The notes under the pieces: generated by a model
What the model was told of the DNA's origin: nothing
What the model saw: the letters and a program-made list of their open reading frames with translations, nothing else
The model's database searches: none
Made by a program: the position numbers and the translations under genes
In this document: piece by piece, positions 16,370 through 24,860 of the stretch
Layout of the letters: the number at the start of each line of letters is the position of its first letter
How positions within the stretch are numbered: the stretch's first letter is position 1
Assembly (NCBI GenBank): GCA_050742975.1
Contig: JBOGDQ010000077.1
Location: forward strand, 1-64,000
From: JBDTGE01 sp050742975
GTDB taxonomy: Bacteria > Actinomycetota > Actinomycetes > Mycobacteriales > Jatrophihabitantaceae
Length of the DNA stretch: 64,000 nucleotides
Reading direction: 5' to 3'

Positions 16370-16417
16370 GATCTTCCTGCGCGGGGTAGCCCCGGCGACA
16401 GCAGGCGCAGGAAGATC
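16370..16417. repeat. 48-bp hairpin repeat, copy 1
   Basis: Arms GATCTTCCTGCGC (16370-16382) and GCGCAGGAAGATC (16405-16417) are exact reverse complements with a 22-nt loop that starts GGGGTAGCCCC. It lies between dapA and ftsK. The same arms and the same loop length occur twice more in this window. It may act as a terminator or be a mobile palindromic repeat (REP/MITE-like). Confidence 0.85.
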
Positions 16418-16442
16418 GCGGGCCGCATCTGGTGCTTGCGTG

Positions 16443-16490
16443 GATCTTCCTGCGCAAGGTAGCCCCCGTGACGGCAGGCGCAGGAAGATC
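16443..16490. repeat. 48-bp hairpin repeat, copy 2
   Basis: Same 13-bp arms as copy 1 (16443-16455 and 16478-16490) and again a 22-nt loop, related to that of copy 1 (GGTAGCCCC and the GGCAG/AGCAG end are shared). Only 25 bases separate the two copies, and the sequence after both continues GCGGGC. The pair looks like a duplication of the whole element. Confidence 0.85.
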
Positions 16491-16556
16491 GCGGGCGCCG
16501 ATCGACACCGCCTGCGCCTCCCCGATAACCGTCGAGTCCAGGGTTAGTGTTGGCGG

Positions 16557-19022
16557 GTGTCTGGAGCAGCCGGAACCCGCACCCGCCCGCCCGCGCGCAA
16601 GTCCCCGTCGCGCGGCGGTAAGGGGCGCGCCCACAGGTCGAACGCGATGGCGCCGCTTCGCGGGATCGGCCGCGCGATCGCCGCGACCTGGCGCGCCTTC
16701 GCGGCGCTGCTGGGCAGCCTGGCCCGCGCTGTCGGCCGCAACGCCGCGACCGCCCGGGAACTGGATGCGGCGCACCGCCGCGACGGTGCCGCGCTCGGAG
16801 TCCTGGCCTTCGGCCTGATCAGCGTCATGGCGATCTGGTTCTCGGCTGCCGGCCCGATCGGCCGGGCCCTCACCGCCGCCTGCCGCTTCGTGGGCGGAAA
16901 CGGCGCGGTGCTGCTGCCGATCGTCCTGATCGCTGCCGGCGCGCACATGCTGCGCCAGGCACCCGAGCCCGGCTCGCGCGGGCGCGTCGTGGTCGGCAGC
17001 ACCGCCGTCGCCATCTCGGTGCTGGGGCTGCTCGACCTCTGGGCCGGTTCACCGCACTCCGCACACGGTCACGCGCATGCCGGCGGCGTGCTCGGAGCGC
17101 TGGCCGCGCAGCCGCTGTCCAGCGGGCTGTCGGCGGGGATAGCGGTCCCGCTGTTGTTGCTGGTAGGCGCGTTCGGCATCCTGGTCGTCACCGCAACCCC
17201 GATCAGTGCGCTGGCCGGCTACGTCCGAGAACTCGTCACCGGACGGGTCAAGGGCGCGGTCGAGCAGGACGTCGAGGACGACGTCGATCCGGCGCCCCGC
17301 AGGCGTCGCGGGCGCAAGGTCGCGGACGCTGACACCGATACGGCCGACCTGTCCGCGCTCGCCGAGTCGCCAGAACTGGTCGGCGAGGTGGCGGCCGCCG
17401 GGCCCAAGCCCCGCAAGCCGCGCAAGCCGAGGGTGATCGAGGAGGACCTGCCACCGATCTCGCAGCCGATGCAGCTCGAGTTGTCCAACGGAGCCGGCAT
17501 GTACACGCTGCCGTCGCTGAAGGATCTCGCGCAGGGCCCGGCGCACCTCGAGCACACCCGCGCGAACGACGAGGTGATCGCCGCGCTGACCCAGGTGTTC
17601 GCGGAGTTCGACGTCGACTGCGCGGTCACCGGGTTCAACCGGGGTCCGACGGTGACCCGCTACGAGGTCGAACTCGGCCCTGGCGTTAAGGTCGAGCGGA
17701 TCACCAACCTGACCCGCAACATCGCGTACGCGGTCAAGAGCGCCGACGTCCGCATCCTGTCGCCGATCCCGGGCAAGAGCGGGGTCGGCGTCGAGATCCC
17801 GAACGCCGACCCCGAGATCGTGATGCTCGGCGACGTGCTGCGCTCGCCGGTCGCGCAGCGCGATCACCACCCGATGCTGGTCGCGCTCGGCAAGGACGTC
17901 GAGGGCGGTTTCGTCGTCGCCAACCTGACCAAGATGCCGCACCTGCTGGTCGCCGGCGCGACCGGCGCGGGCAAGTCGAGCTGCATCAACACGCTTATCC
18001 TCTCGGTCCTCACCCGCGCGACGCCGGACCAGGTGCGCATGGTGCTGATCGATCCCAAGCGGGTCGAGTTCGCGGGCTACCAGGGAATCCCGCACCTGGT
18101 CACGCCGGTGATCACGAATCCGAAGAAGGCCGCGGATGCCCTGCAGTGGGTCGTGCGCGAGATGGACATGCGCTACGAGGACATGGAGCACTCGGGCGTG
18201 CGGCACATCGACGACTTCAACAAGAAGGTCGTCAGCGGCGAGCTGGTCGCGCCCCCCGGTTCCGAGCGCATCTACAGCGCGTACCCCTACCTGCTGGTGA
18301 TCATCGACGAGCTGGCGGACCTGATGATGGTCGCCCCGCGGGACGTCGAGGACGCGGTTGTCCGGATCACCCAGCTCGCCCGCGCGGCGGGGATCCACCT
18401 GGTCATCGCCACGCAGCGCCCGTCCGTCGACGTCGTGACCGGACTGATCAAGGCCAACGTCCCGTCGCGGCTGGGGTTCAAGACGTCTTCGGTCACCGAC
18501 TCGCGCGTGATCCTCGACCAGCCCGGCTCGGAGAAGCTGCTCGGCAAGGGCGACGCGCTGTTCCTGCCGATGGGCGCCTCGAAGCCGGCCCGCATGCAGG
18601 GCGCATACGTCACCGACGCCGAGATCCGCTCGATCGTGGACCACTGCAAGTCGCAGCTGCAGCCGAGCTACCGCGAGGACGTCACCGCTCCGGCCGCGGT
18701 CAAGAAGGAGATCGACGAGGACATCGGCGACGATCTCGACCTGTTCCTCTCGGCCGTCGAGCTGGTGGTGTCGACCCAGTTCGGCTCGACCTCCATGCTG
18801 CAGCGCAAGCTGCGGGTCGGCTTCGCCAAGGCCGGACGACTGATGGACCTGATGGAGTCACGCTCGATCGTCGGACCGTCCGAGGGATCCAAGGCTCGCG
18901 AGGTGCTAGTGCGGCCGGACGAGCTGGCCGGTCTCCTGTACACGCTGCGCAACGGCGGCAGTGCCGACGACCTGGTCGCATCCGACGAGGACGACGAGCA
19001 CCCCAGCGCCGACGCCGTCTGA
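16557..19022 (+). CDS. ftsK: DNA translocase FtsK
   Basis: Septal motor that pumps the terminus region of the chromosome during division; 821 aa from GTG 16557. The N-terminus is basic, then four hydrophobic segments (about residues 75-230) anchor it in the membrane. An acidic and basic linker follows, then the alpha/beta motor with Walker A GATGAGKSS (467-475) and Walker B region YLLVIIDELADLMM, and a C-terminal winged-helix gamma domain (FLSAVELVVSTQFGSTSMLQRKLRVGFAKAGRLMDLM) that reads KOPS-type sites. All domains are present. A strong hairpin terminator lies about 100 bases after the stop. Position next to argA-like, pgsA and clgR genes matches mycobacteria. Confidence 0.96.
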   Translation: MSGAAGTRTRPPARKSPSRGGKGRAHRSNAMAPLRGIGRAIAATWRAFAALLGSLARAVGRNAATARELDAAHRRDGAALGVLAFGLISVMAIWFSAAGPIGRALTAACRFVGGNGAVLLPIVLIAAGAHMLRQAPEPGSRGRVVVGSTAVAISVLGLLDLWAGSPHSAHGHAHAGGVLGALAAQPLSSGLSAGIAVPLLLLVGAFGILVVTATPISALAGYVRELVTGRVKGAVEQDVEDDVDPAPRRRRGRKVADADTDTADLSALAESPELVGEVAAAGPKPRKPRKPRVIEEDLPPISQPMQLELSNGAGMYTLPSLKDLAQGPAHLEHTRANDEVIAALTQVFAEFDVDCAVTGFNRGPTVTRYEVELGPGVKVERITNLTRNIAYAVKSADVRILSPIPGKSGVGVEIPNADPEIVMLGDVLRSPVAQRDHHPMLVALGKDVEGGFVVANLTKMPHLLVAGATGAGKSSCINTLILSVLTRATPDQVRMVLIDPKRVEFAGYQGIPHLVTPVITNPKKAADALQWVVREMDMRYEDMEHSGVRHIDDFNKKVVSGELVAPPGSERIYSAYPYLLVIIDELADLMMVAPRDVEDAVVRITQLARAAGIHLVIATQRPSVDVVTGLIKANVPSRLGFKTSSVTDSRVILDQPGSEKLLGKGDALFLPMGASKPARMQGAYVTDAEIRSIVDHCKSQLQPSYREDVTAPAAVKKEIDEDIGDDLDLFLSAVELVVSTQFGSTSMLQRKLRVGFAKAGRLMDLMESRSIVGPSEGSKAREVLVRPDELAGLLYTLRNGGSADDLVASDEDDEHPSADAV

Positions 19023-19122
19023 CGTAGACGTGTGTGGCGAGGCTGCCGAGTCCGGCACGGCGTGTCGCCCGGCTCCGTCGCCACACGCTGTGCCCTCGTC
19101 AGGCGAAGTGTGCCCGGACATG

Positions 19123-19154
19123 CGAAGAGGGCGCCGTCTCCGGCGCCCTCTTCG
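19123..19154. terminator. Bidirectional hairpin terminator between ftsK and a convergent small gene
   Basis: Perfect 14-bp stem, CGAAGAGGGCGCCG (19123-19136) and its complement (19141-19154), with loop TCTC. It lies after the ftsK stop and, on the other strand, after the stop of the small gene at 19172-19342. No long T run follows, as is common in high-GC actinobacteria. Confidence 0.8.
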
Positions 19155-19171
19155 GGAGGTTCAGGTAGCGC

Positions 19172-19342
19172 TCAGTGCGCGCGGACAACTCGGTGTCGAG
19201 GCCGGTAGAACATCCGCAGCAGCGAGAGCGCGCGGCTACTCGCGCTGCGATGCCTGCCGACGTATGCCTCGTCGTCGGCTACGACTACTGACGTCGACCC
19301 AGCGGTCCAGGGCCGAAAGTCGACGCGATCTGCAGTGGTCAC
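19172..19342 (-). CDS. Small basic protein of 56 aa convergent with ftsK
   Basis: Short gene starting at GTG 19342, with GGAGGTGAT (minus strand, 19349-19357) six bases upstream, the strongest ribosome binding site in the window. The product begins MTTADRVDFRPWTAG and ends with a basic helix-like part (SSRALSLLRMFYRPRHRVVRAH). There is no cysteine and no membrane segment. Its stop is followed by the hairpin at 19123-19154, which gives the region a complete gene layout. I do not recognise the family. It fills most of the roughly 400-base gap between ftsK and the acetyltransferase gene. Confidence 0.65.
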   Translation of the reverse strand: MTTADRVDFRPWTAGSTSVVVADDEAYVGRHRSASSRALSLLRMFYRPRHRVVRAH

Positions 19343-19418
19343 GGTTAATCACCTCCGTGGTGCAGACGCTAGCTGCTGATGCGGCTGGGACACGTGAGGC
19401 GCGCGGTGTGTTGCGAGC

Positions 19419-19919
19419 CTAAAGATGCAGGAGCATCCGTGTGTTTCCGAGGGTGTTCGGCTTGACGTACTCCAGCCCGAGGAACTCCGCGACCCCCGGG
19501 TCGTACGAACGGCGCATCGCGTCGTAGGTGTCCGGGTCGACCGGCGTGCTCTCGATCGGGACGAACGCGTGCCGGCTGAAGAAGTCGGTGTGGAACGTCA
19601 GGGCGAACAGCCGGGACAGCCCGAGCTCACGGGCCGTCCCGATCAGCCCGTCCAGCAGCTGCTCGCCGATGCGGTGCTTGGTCTGGGTGGGGTGCACGGC
19701 CAACGTGCGAACCTCGCCGAGGTCCTGCCAGAGCACGTGCAGCGCGCCGCAGCCGACGACGACCCCTTCCAGCTCGGCGACCAGGAAGTCCTGGACGTCC
19801 TCGTAGATCGTCACGAGTTCCTTCGCCAGCAGCTTGCGGCCGGACCCGGCGTAGATGTCGACGATGGACTTGATCGCGGGGACGTCGGGCGTACGGGCGC
19901 GACGGACGACGGGCAGCAC
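19419..19919 (-). CDS. argA: Amino-acid N-acetyltransferase, ArgA type (Rv2747-like GNAT)
   Basis: GNAT-fold enzyme of about 166 aa expected to acetylate glutamate (or glutamine) for arginine synthesis. It closely resembles the short actinobacterial NAGS, M. tuberculosis ArgA (Rv2747), which also lies beside ftsK and pgsA. Matching parts include VVRRARTPDVPAIKSIVD, VVGCGALHVLWQDLGEVRTLAV, the acetyl-CoA region and the end SYDPGVAEFLGLEYVKPNTLGN. The start is uncertain: the frame is open to 20081, but homology begins near GTG 19919, which has no clear ribosome binding site and may be leaderless. The 265 bases up to rimO hold no other gene I can support. Confidence 0.85.
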   Translation of the reverse strand: MLPVVRRARTPDVPAIKSIVDIYAGSGRKLLAKELVTIYEDVQDFLVAELEGVVVGCGALHVLWQDLGEVRTLAVHPTQTKHRIGEQLLDGLIGTARELGLSRLFALTFHTDFFSRHAFVPIESTPVDPDTYDAMRRSYDPGVAEFLGLEYVKPNTLGNTRMLLHL

Positions 19920-20185
19920 GACCGAAACCGTATCGGGTCGCCTCAGCCGGTTGGCGGGTAGTCGAGAGTGATCGGGATGCCGGTGGCCTTCGCGAGGGCA
20001 GTGGCCAGCAGTTCGGAACCCGGAGAGCGCCGGGTCACTGCTCAGCGCGCGCGCCCGGATCGTGACGGCCACTGCTCCCACACCATCAAGACGCTACGGC
20101 GCGGCCGTTCCGCTGCACCGTGACAACCGCGGCGAGGACGCGGCGACGAATCGGGCCGCGCGCGCCACGCGGGTAACCTGCTCAC

Positions 20186-21580
20186 GTGTCACCCGCCTCC
20201 CGCTCGGTCTCGCTCGTCACGCTCGGCTGTGCCCGTAACGAGGTCGACTCCGAGGAGCTCGCGGGGCGTCTGGGAGCCGGCGGCTGGGCGCTGACCGACG
20301 CCGAAGACGCCGACGTGGTGGTGATCAACACCTGCGGCTTCATCGACTCGGCCAAGAAGGACTCGATCGACACCGTGCTGGCCGCAGCGGACTCGGGCAG
20401 GAAGGTCGTCGCGGTCGGCTGCCTGGCCGAGCGGTACGGGCAGGAGCTGGCAACATCGCTGCCCGAGGCTGCCGCGGTGCTCGGCTTCGACTCGTACGCC
20501 GACATCGCGGAGCGATTGGACGACGTCGCGGCCGGCCGCCCGATCGCTCCGCACACGCCCCGGGACCGCCGCAACCTGCTCCCGGTCTCCCCCGTGCAGC
20601 GCCCGGCGGCCGTCGCTGACGTCGCGATACCCGGGCATGCCTGGCTGCCCTCCGGGACGGCCCGCACGCGGCTGGACGACGCGCCGACGGCGTACCTCAA
20701 GCTCGCGTCCGGGTGCGACCGCCGCTGCTCGTTCTGCGCGATCCCGTCCTTTCGCGGCTCGTTCGTGTCCCGGCCTCCGGCCGACGTGCTGGCCGAGGCG
20801 CGGTGGCTGTCCGAATCCGGCGCGCGCGAACTCGTGCTGGTCAGTGAGAACTCGACGTCGTACGGCAAGGACCTCGGAGACCTTCGCGCGCTGGAGAGGC
20901 TGCTGCCCGAACTCGCCGCCGTCGACGGTGTCGAGCGGATCCGGGTGTCCTACCTGCAGCCGGCCGAGCTGCGCCCGTCGCTGGTGGAGGCGCTGGCGAC
21001 GACGCCGGGTGTTGCCCCGTACTTCGACCTGTCCTTCCAGCATGCCAGCCCGGCCGTGCTGCGCCGGATGAAGCGGTTCGGCTCGACGGAGGCGTTCCTG
21101 GATCTGCTCGCGTCGGTGCGGGCGTTCGTACCGGACGCGGGCGCACGCAGCAACGTCATCGTCGGCTTCCCCGGCGAGAGCGAGGCTGACGTCGCCGAGC
21201 TGGAGCGGTTCCTCACCGAGGCGCGGCTGGACGTCGTCGGGGTGTTCGGCTACTCCGACGAGGACGGCACCGCCGCGGCCGCCTTCGACGGCAAGCTCGA
21301 CGCGGACGAGATCGCGGGACGGGTGGAGCGGGTCACCTCACTGGCCGACGAGCTGATCGCGCAGCGGGCCGAGGACCGCGTCGGCACCCGCGTCGAGGTG
21401 CTCGTCGAGCAGATCGGCGATGAGGTGAGCGGCCGCGCGATGCATCAGGGCCCGGACGTCGACGGCACCACCGCACTGCACGGGACCGAGGGCGTCCGGC
21501 GCGGCGAGATCGTGCCGGCGTTCGTCACCGGCACCGAGGGTGTCGACCTCGTCGCCGATGCGAACGGTGCGCCGTGGTGA
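20186..21580 (+). CDS. rimO: Ribosomal protein S12 methylthiotransferase RimO
   Basis: Radical SAM enzyme that adds a methylthio group to an aspartate of ribosomal protein S12; 464 aa from GTG 20186. The N-terminal UPF0004 domain has its three cluster cysteines (TLGCARNEVDSEEL, NTCGF, AVGCLAER). The radical SAM cluster motif is C177-x3-C181-x2-C184 in SGCDRRCSFCAIP, and a C-terminal TRAM domain ends the protein. The sequence SFRGSFVSRP after the cluster and the S12-type TRAM separate it from MiaB, which is present as a second gene at 36457. The end overlaps pgsA by 7 bases, so the two are coupled. Confidence 0.93.
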   Translation: MSPASRSVSLVTLGCARNEVDSEELAGRLGAGGWALTDAEDADVVVINTCGFIDSAKKDSIDTVLAAADSGRKVVAVGCLAERYGQELATSLPEAAAVLGFDSYADIAERLDDVAAGRPIAPHTPRDRRNLLPVSPVQRPAAVADVAIPGHAWLPSGTARTRLDDAPTAYLKLASGCDRRCSFCAIPSFRGSFVSRPPADVLAEARWLSESGARELVLVSENSTSYGKDLGDLRALERLLPELAAVDGVERIRVSYLQPAELRPSLVEALATTPGVAPYFDLSFQHASPAVLRRMKRFGSTEAFLDLLASVRAFVPDAGARSNVIVGFPGESEADVAELERFLTEARLDVVGVFGYSDEDGTAAAAFDGKLDADEIAGRVERVTSLADELIAQRAEDRVGTRVEVLVEQIGDEVSGRAMHQGPDVDGTTALHGTEGVRRGEIVPAFVTGTEGVDLVADANGAPW

Positions 21581-22197
21581 GGCAGCCACGCCAGGTGGCC
21601 GACGATCCGATCGCCGACCCGCCCAGCGACGTCTCGGCGTGGAACGTGGCCAACGCGCTCACCGTGTTCCGGCTGCTGCTAGTCCCGGTGTTCGTCATCG
21701 CGCTGTTCCACGGCGGCGGGCACCTGGACGGCTGGCGGGTAGCCGCGTGGGGCGTGTTCGCGATCGCGTCGATAACCGACCGCTTCGACGGGGACATCGC
21801 CCGCAGGCGGGGGCTGGTGACGGAGTTCGGCAAGCTGGCCGATCCGATCGCCGACAAGGCCCTGATCGGTGCTGCGCTGATCGGCCTGTCCGTCCTGCAC
21901 GACCTCGCGTGGTGGATCACGGTGGTCATCGTCGTCCGCGAGGTCGGCGTCACGCTGCTGCGGTTCTGGGTGATCCGGCACGGGGTGATCGCGGCCAGCC
22001 GCGGGGGCAAGGTCAAGACCCTGCTCCAGGCCGTCGCGATCGGGCTGTACGTGCTGCCGCTCACCGGCTGGCTGCACGACGTCGCGGTGGCGATCATGTA
22101 CGTGGCGATCGTGATCACGCTGGTGACTGGAGCGGACTACGTCGGGCGGGCGATCAGGTTGCGGCGTGTCGGGCGTACCGAGCGGGCGGCCGTGTAG
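21574..22197 (+). CDS. pgsA: CDP-alcohol phosphatidyltransferase (PgsA-type phosphatidylglycerophosphate synthase)
   Basis: Membrane enzyme of phospholipid synthesis, 207 aa, transferring a phosphatidyl group from CDP-diacylglycerol, most likely to glycerol-3-phosphate. The full catalytic motif D69-x2-D72-G-x2-A-R-x8-G-x3-D90-x3-D94 is intact. About five or six TM segments are visible. Start is GTG 21574 or 21577, overlapping rimO by a few bases. Its place before clgR corresponds to pgsA3 (Rv2746c) in M. tuberculosis. No cinA gene lies between pgsA and clgR, in contrast to some actinobacteria. Confidence 0.9.
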   Translation: MVRQPRQVADDPIADPPSDVSAWNVANALTVFRLLLVPVFVIALFHGGGHLDGWRVAAWGVFAIASITDRFDGDIARRRGLVTEFGKLADPIADKALIGAALIGLSVLHDLAWWITVVIVVREVGVTLLRFWVIRHGVIAASRGGKVKTLLQAVAIGLYVLPLTGWLHDVAVAIMYVAIVITLVTGADYVGRAIRLRRVGRTERAAV

Positions 22198-22251
22198 CGC
22201 CGGGTGCCCAGCGGCACCGGGCGGAATGCGGCCGGACTGGCCGGGCGTTAC

Positions 22252-22268
22252 GTTCGCCGAGAGCGGAC
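22252..22268. promoter_or_regulatory. Candidate ClgR operator upstream of clgR
   Basis: GTTCGC-N5-GCGGAC differs at one base from the GTTCGC-N5-GCGAAC type motif that I recall for Streptomyces ClgR. It lies about 95 bases before the clgR start, so autoregulation is likely. ClgR is known to control itself as well as Clp protease genes in actinobacteria. Confidence 0.6.
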
Positions 22269-22362
22269 GCACCCGCTCGATCACACGCCGGTCAGCGTCG
22301 ACCGGTATCGTGAATCTTCTAATCGAGATCGTTACCGCGCCGATAGAGGAGGGGTGGACCAG

Positions 22363-22725
22363 ATGCCAGTGCTTCGTCAAGTGGTCGGCGACACCCTTCG
22401 CGGCGTGCGGCTGCGCCAGCGTCGCACCCTCCGCGAGATCTCGGCCAGTGCGCGGGTGAGCCTCGGTTATCTGTCCGAGGTCGAGCGCGGCCAGAAGGAA
22501 CCGTCGTCTGAGTTGCTCGCCGCGATTTGCCGGGCCCTGGACGTCGAGCTGTCCGAGCTGTTCCAGGAGGTCAGCAACACGCTGCGCCGCGAGGAGAAGC
22601 TGACGTTCGCCGGACGTATCGCGGCCATCCCCGGAGCGGGTTCGGCCCGCATCTCGGTCGCCCCCAACATCGCCTCCAGCGTCGACTCGGCCGGTCCGCA
22701 GGTGCGCGCGCACGTCGCAGCCTGA
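22363..22725 (+). CDS. clgR: XRE-family regulator ClgR
   Basis: Helix-turn-helix activator of Clp proteases and other stress genes in actinobacteria, 120 aa. The HTH is clear: LRGVRLRQRRTLREISASARVSLGYLSEVERGQKEPSSELLAAICRAL, spread over residues about 12-60. Start is placed at ATG 22363 with AGGAGGG ten bases upstream; the in-frame GTG at 22354 is too close to that signal. ClgR proteins are themselves degraded by ClpP, and the C-terminal end here (VRAHVAA) ends in Ala-Ala, which suits such recognition. A candidate ClgR box lies upstream. Gene position after pgsA matches M. tuberculosis Rv2745c. Confidence 0.9.
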   Translation: MPVLRQVVGDTLRGVRLRQRRTLREISASARVSLGYLSEVERGQKEPSSELLAAICRALDVELSELFQEVSNTLRREEKLTFAGRIAAIPGAGSARISVAPNIASSVDSAGPQVRAHVAA

Positions 22726-22821
22726 GCCTTCCCCGACCACTCTGGTCACACCCGTCACGTTCTGGCCCGCCACGCCGCGCGGCGCGGACGTCTCGGCCGA
22801 AGCCGGTTGTACGTTGCCGGT

Positions 22822-23499
22822 ATGACCGCCCCTCGGGACCCGCTCTTCGACACCTTGTTCCGCTCCACCGCGGCGATGCCGTCGATCGCGTCGGCCGCGC
22901 CGGTACGCGAGGCGGGTACCCGATCCCGCGCGGGCAACGCGATGAGCCGCACCCGGGTTGCGCTGCTGGACGGCGCCCGCCGAGCGGTCGAGGTCAGCGG
23001 TACCAAGATCACGATGGCCCAGGTGGCCGCTGCCGCCGGGGTCGCGAAGGCCACGCTGTACAACCACTTCCGCACGCGCGAGGCCGTGCTCGCCGCGCTC
23101 CTCGAGGACGAGGTCACCGCGCTCGTCGCCCAGCTTCGTGACCAGCCTCTTGCCGAGGCGCTCGGTGCGGCGGCGAACGCGCTCGCACAGCATCCGCTGC
23201 TGCACACACTGGCGCGCCTCGAGCCGGCGACGCTGACCCGCATCGGCCGCATCGACATCGCCAAGCCGGGCTGGCGGGCGGCGCGGGCCGGTGTCGCGGA
23301 GGCACTCGCCCGCGACGGCCGCGGTGGCGCGGACACCGTGCTGCGCTGGCTCGCGTCCTACGTCGTGACGCCGGCGACCGAGTTGGCGGTGACCCAGGAT
23401 CTCGCCGTCGTGCTGGCCGGGCTGCCGGGTGCGCCTGCCGGGGTTAGCGCAGCCGCGCCGGTCAGCTCGCCGGACGGGACCGCCGCCCGGTCGGCGTGA
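22822..23499 (+). CDS. TetR family transcriptional regulator
   Basis: A 225-aa regulator starting at ATG 22822. After an unusual 45-residue extension rich in Ala and Arg, the TetR HTH appears as GTKITMAQVAAAAGVAKATLYNHFRTREAVLAALLEDEV. The C-terminal ligand domain is Ala-rich without recognisable specificity. A TTG at 22807 is a less likely start. It stands between clgR and a coiled-coil gene in the same direction. M. tuberculosis has pspA (35 kDa antigen) next in order, so this regulator may be an insertion in the conserved order. The ligand and targets are unknown. Confidence 0.82.
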   Translation: MTAPRDPLFDTLFRSTAAMPSIASAAPVREAGTRSRAGNAMSRTRVALLDGARRAVEVSGTKITMAQVAAAAGVAKATLYNHFRTREAVLAALLEDEVTALVAQLRDQPLAEALGAAANALAQHPLLHTLARLEPATLTRIGRIDIAKPGWRAARAGVAEALARDGRGGADTVLRWLASYVVTPATELAVTQDLAVVLAGLPGAPAGVSAAAPVSSPDGTAARSA

Positions 23500-23545
23500 T
23501 CCGAGGGGCCGCAGCTGCTGGACCGCCAACTATGGTGCAGGCGTG

Positions 23546-24094
23546 ATGCTCTGGCGCTCGATGCGCAACAAGATCGACGGGAGCACCCGATCAAGGCGCG
23601 ATGCGGCCGAGACCGATCCGCGATCGGCGGTGCTGCACGCGATCGCACAGACCAGGCAGCAGCAGGACAGGCTTGCGGCCGACTCCGGGGCGGTATTCGT
23701 CAAGCGGGCCGAGATCGAGCGCGCGCTCCGGGAGCAGCAGCTCGTGCTGTCCGGGGCCGCGGACCAGATCCGGCAGGCGATGGCGGTCGCGCAGACCGCG
23801 GCGGACGGGGCGCGCGCGGACGGGGGAGTGGATCCCGCGCCCTACGAGCTGACCGCGCAGGGCCTGCGGGACCAGCTTGAGGTTGTCGAGGCGTCGATCG
23901 CGCAACTCGAGCCGCTCCGCGCCGGGGCGCAGGCCAACCTGACGAACGCCCGGGTTTTGCTGCGGCAGAACGCGGCATCGCTCGACCGGGCCCTGCGCGC
24001 CGAGGTGCAGCTGCTGGGACGGCTGGACCGGCTGGAGCGGCAACGCATCATCGCGCAGGCGCGGCGTCGGCATCCCGGATCGGCTGACAGGTAG
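23546..24094 (+). CDS. Coiled-coil protein at the position of PspA
   Basis: A 182-aa protein, nearly all helix, with heptad-like repeats (RAEIERALREQQLVLSGAADQIRQAM and QGLRDQLEVVEASIAQLEPLRAGAQANLTNARVLL). No membrane segment or cysteine is present. In M. tuberculosis the gene after clgR encodes PspA/35 kDa antigen, a membrane stress protein of coiled-coil type, but that one is larger and I see no clear PspA signature, so orthology is only suggested by place and shape. Start is ATG 23546 (or GTG 23543). The last 47 bases overlap the 3' end of the convergent nei gene. Confidence 0.65.
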   Translation: MLWRSMRNKIDGSTRSRRDAAETDPRSAVLHAIAQTRQQQDRLAADSGAVFVKRAEIERALREQQLVLSGAADQIRQAMAVAQTAADGARADGGVDPAPYELTAQGLRDQLEVVEASIAQLEPLRAGAQANLTNARVLLRQNAASLDRALRAEVQLLGRLDRLERQRIIAQARRRHPGSADR

Positions 24095-24860
24095 GGCACC
24101 AGTAGGTGCTGCGCTGACGCAGCGGAGGGCCCTGCTCGGTGCGGCGGATGAGTGTCCGGCAGCGCAGGCAGGGCTGATCCTGGCGCTCGTACACCCAGTG
24201 CTGCCGGCCGCGGGCGAGAAAGCCCGTCGTCGACTGCTCGGGATGCTCGCGATTGGCCGTCAGCAGCCGATGCGCGGTCGCGACCACGCGGTCAAGCCGG
24301 GCCACCGCCCCGGCCGCCGCCCACGGGTTGAGCTGCTCGATGAACAGGACCTCGCACTTGTAGAGGTTGCCGATCCCGGCCACGGCCCGTTGATCGAGTA
24401 GCGCCTCGCCGATGGCGCGGCCCGGGTCGAGCAGCAGCCGGCGCACGGCCTCGGTGGCGTCCCAGTCGGGTCCGAGCAGGTCCGGCCCGAGATGCCCGAC
24501 CAGCTCGTTCTCGCGGCCGGTCGGCACCACGGCGAGGTCGTGGACGCGGTACCCGGTGGCCAGCCACTCGGCGTTTCCCAGCTGAGCCCTGATCAGGTGC
24601 GCGGGATGCCCGTGCGGCCGCTTCCCGGCGCGGCACAGGTACCAGCTGCCGTCCATCCTCAGGTGCGAGTGCAGGGTCAGCTCGTCGTCGAGGCGCACCA
24701 GCAGGTGCTTGCCGCGGGCGAGCACGTCCAGAACCCGGTACCCGCGCAGGTCCGTCGTGGCGAGCTGCGGCACGCGCAGGTCGGCGGTCGTGAGCTCGTG
24801 CCCGCGCAACGCCTGTCCGAGCCGCCGCGCCGTGAGCCAGACGGTGTCGCCCTCGGGCAT
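24048..24860 (-). CDS. nei: Endonuclease VIII-like DNA glycosylase (Nei/Fpg family)
   Basis: Bifunctional glycosylase/AP lyase for oxidised bases, 270 aa. The catalytic N-terminus is M-P2-E3-G-D, with E3 as general acid and K51 in the beta-hairpin (ARGKHLLV). The helix-two-turn-helix part has GIGNLYKCE, and the C-terminal zinc finger has C231, C234, C255 and C258. PEGDT and the finger arrangement fit actinobacterial Nei proteins (Rv3297 type) rather than Fpg. The ATG shares its A with the lhr stop (TGATG), so nei is coupled to the helicase gene. Its 3' end overlaps the convergent coiled-coil gene by 47 bases. Confidence 0.92.
   Translation of the reverse strand: MPEGDTVWLTARRLGQALRGHELTTADLRVPQLATTDLRGYRVLDVLARGKHLLVRLDDELTLHSHLRMDGSWYLCRAGKRPHGHPAHLIRAQLGNAEWLATGYRVHDLAVVPTGRENELVGHLGPDLLGPDWDATEAVRRLLLDPGRAIGEALLDQRAVAGIGNLYKCEVLFIEQLNPWAAAGAVARLDRVVATAHRLLTANREHPEQSTTGFLARGRQHWVYERQDQPCLRCRTLIRRTEQGPPLRQRSTYWCPTCQPIRDADAAPAR

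Noticed and set aside
22733..22745. GACCA-CTC-TGGTC inverted repeat as the TetR operator.
   Set aside because: The arms are only five bases and such short repeats are expected by chance; no second copy supports it.
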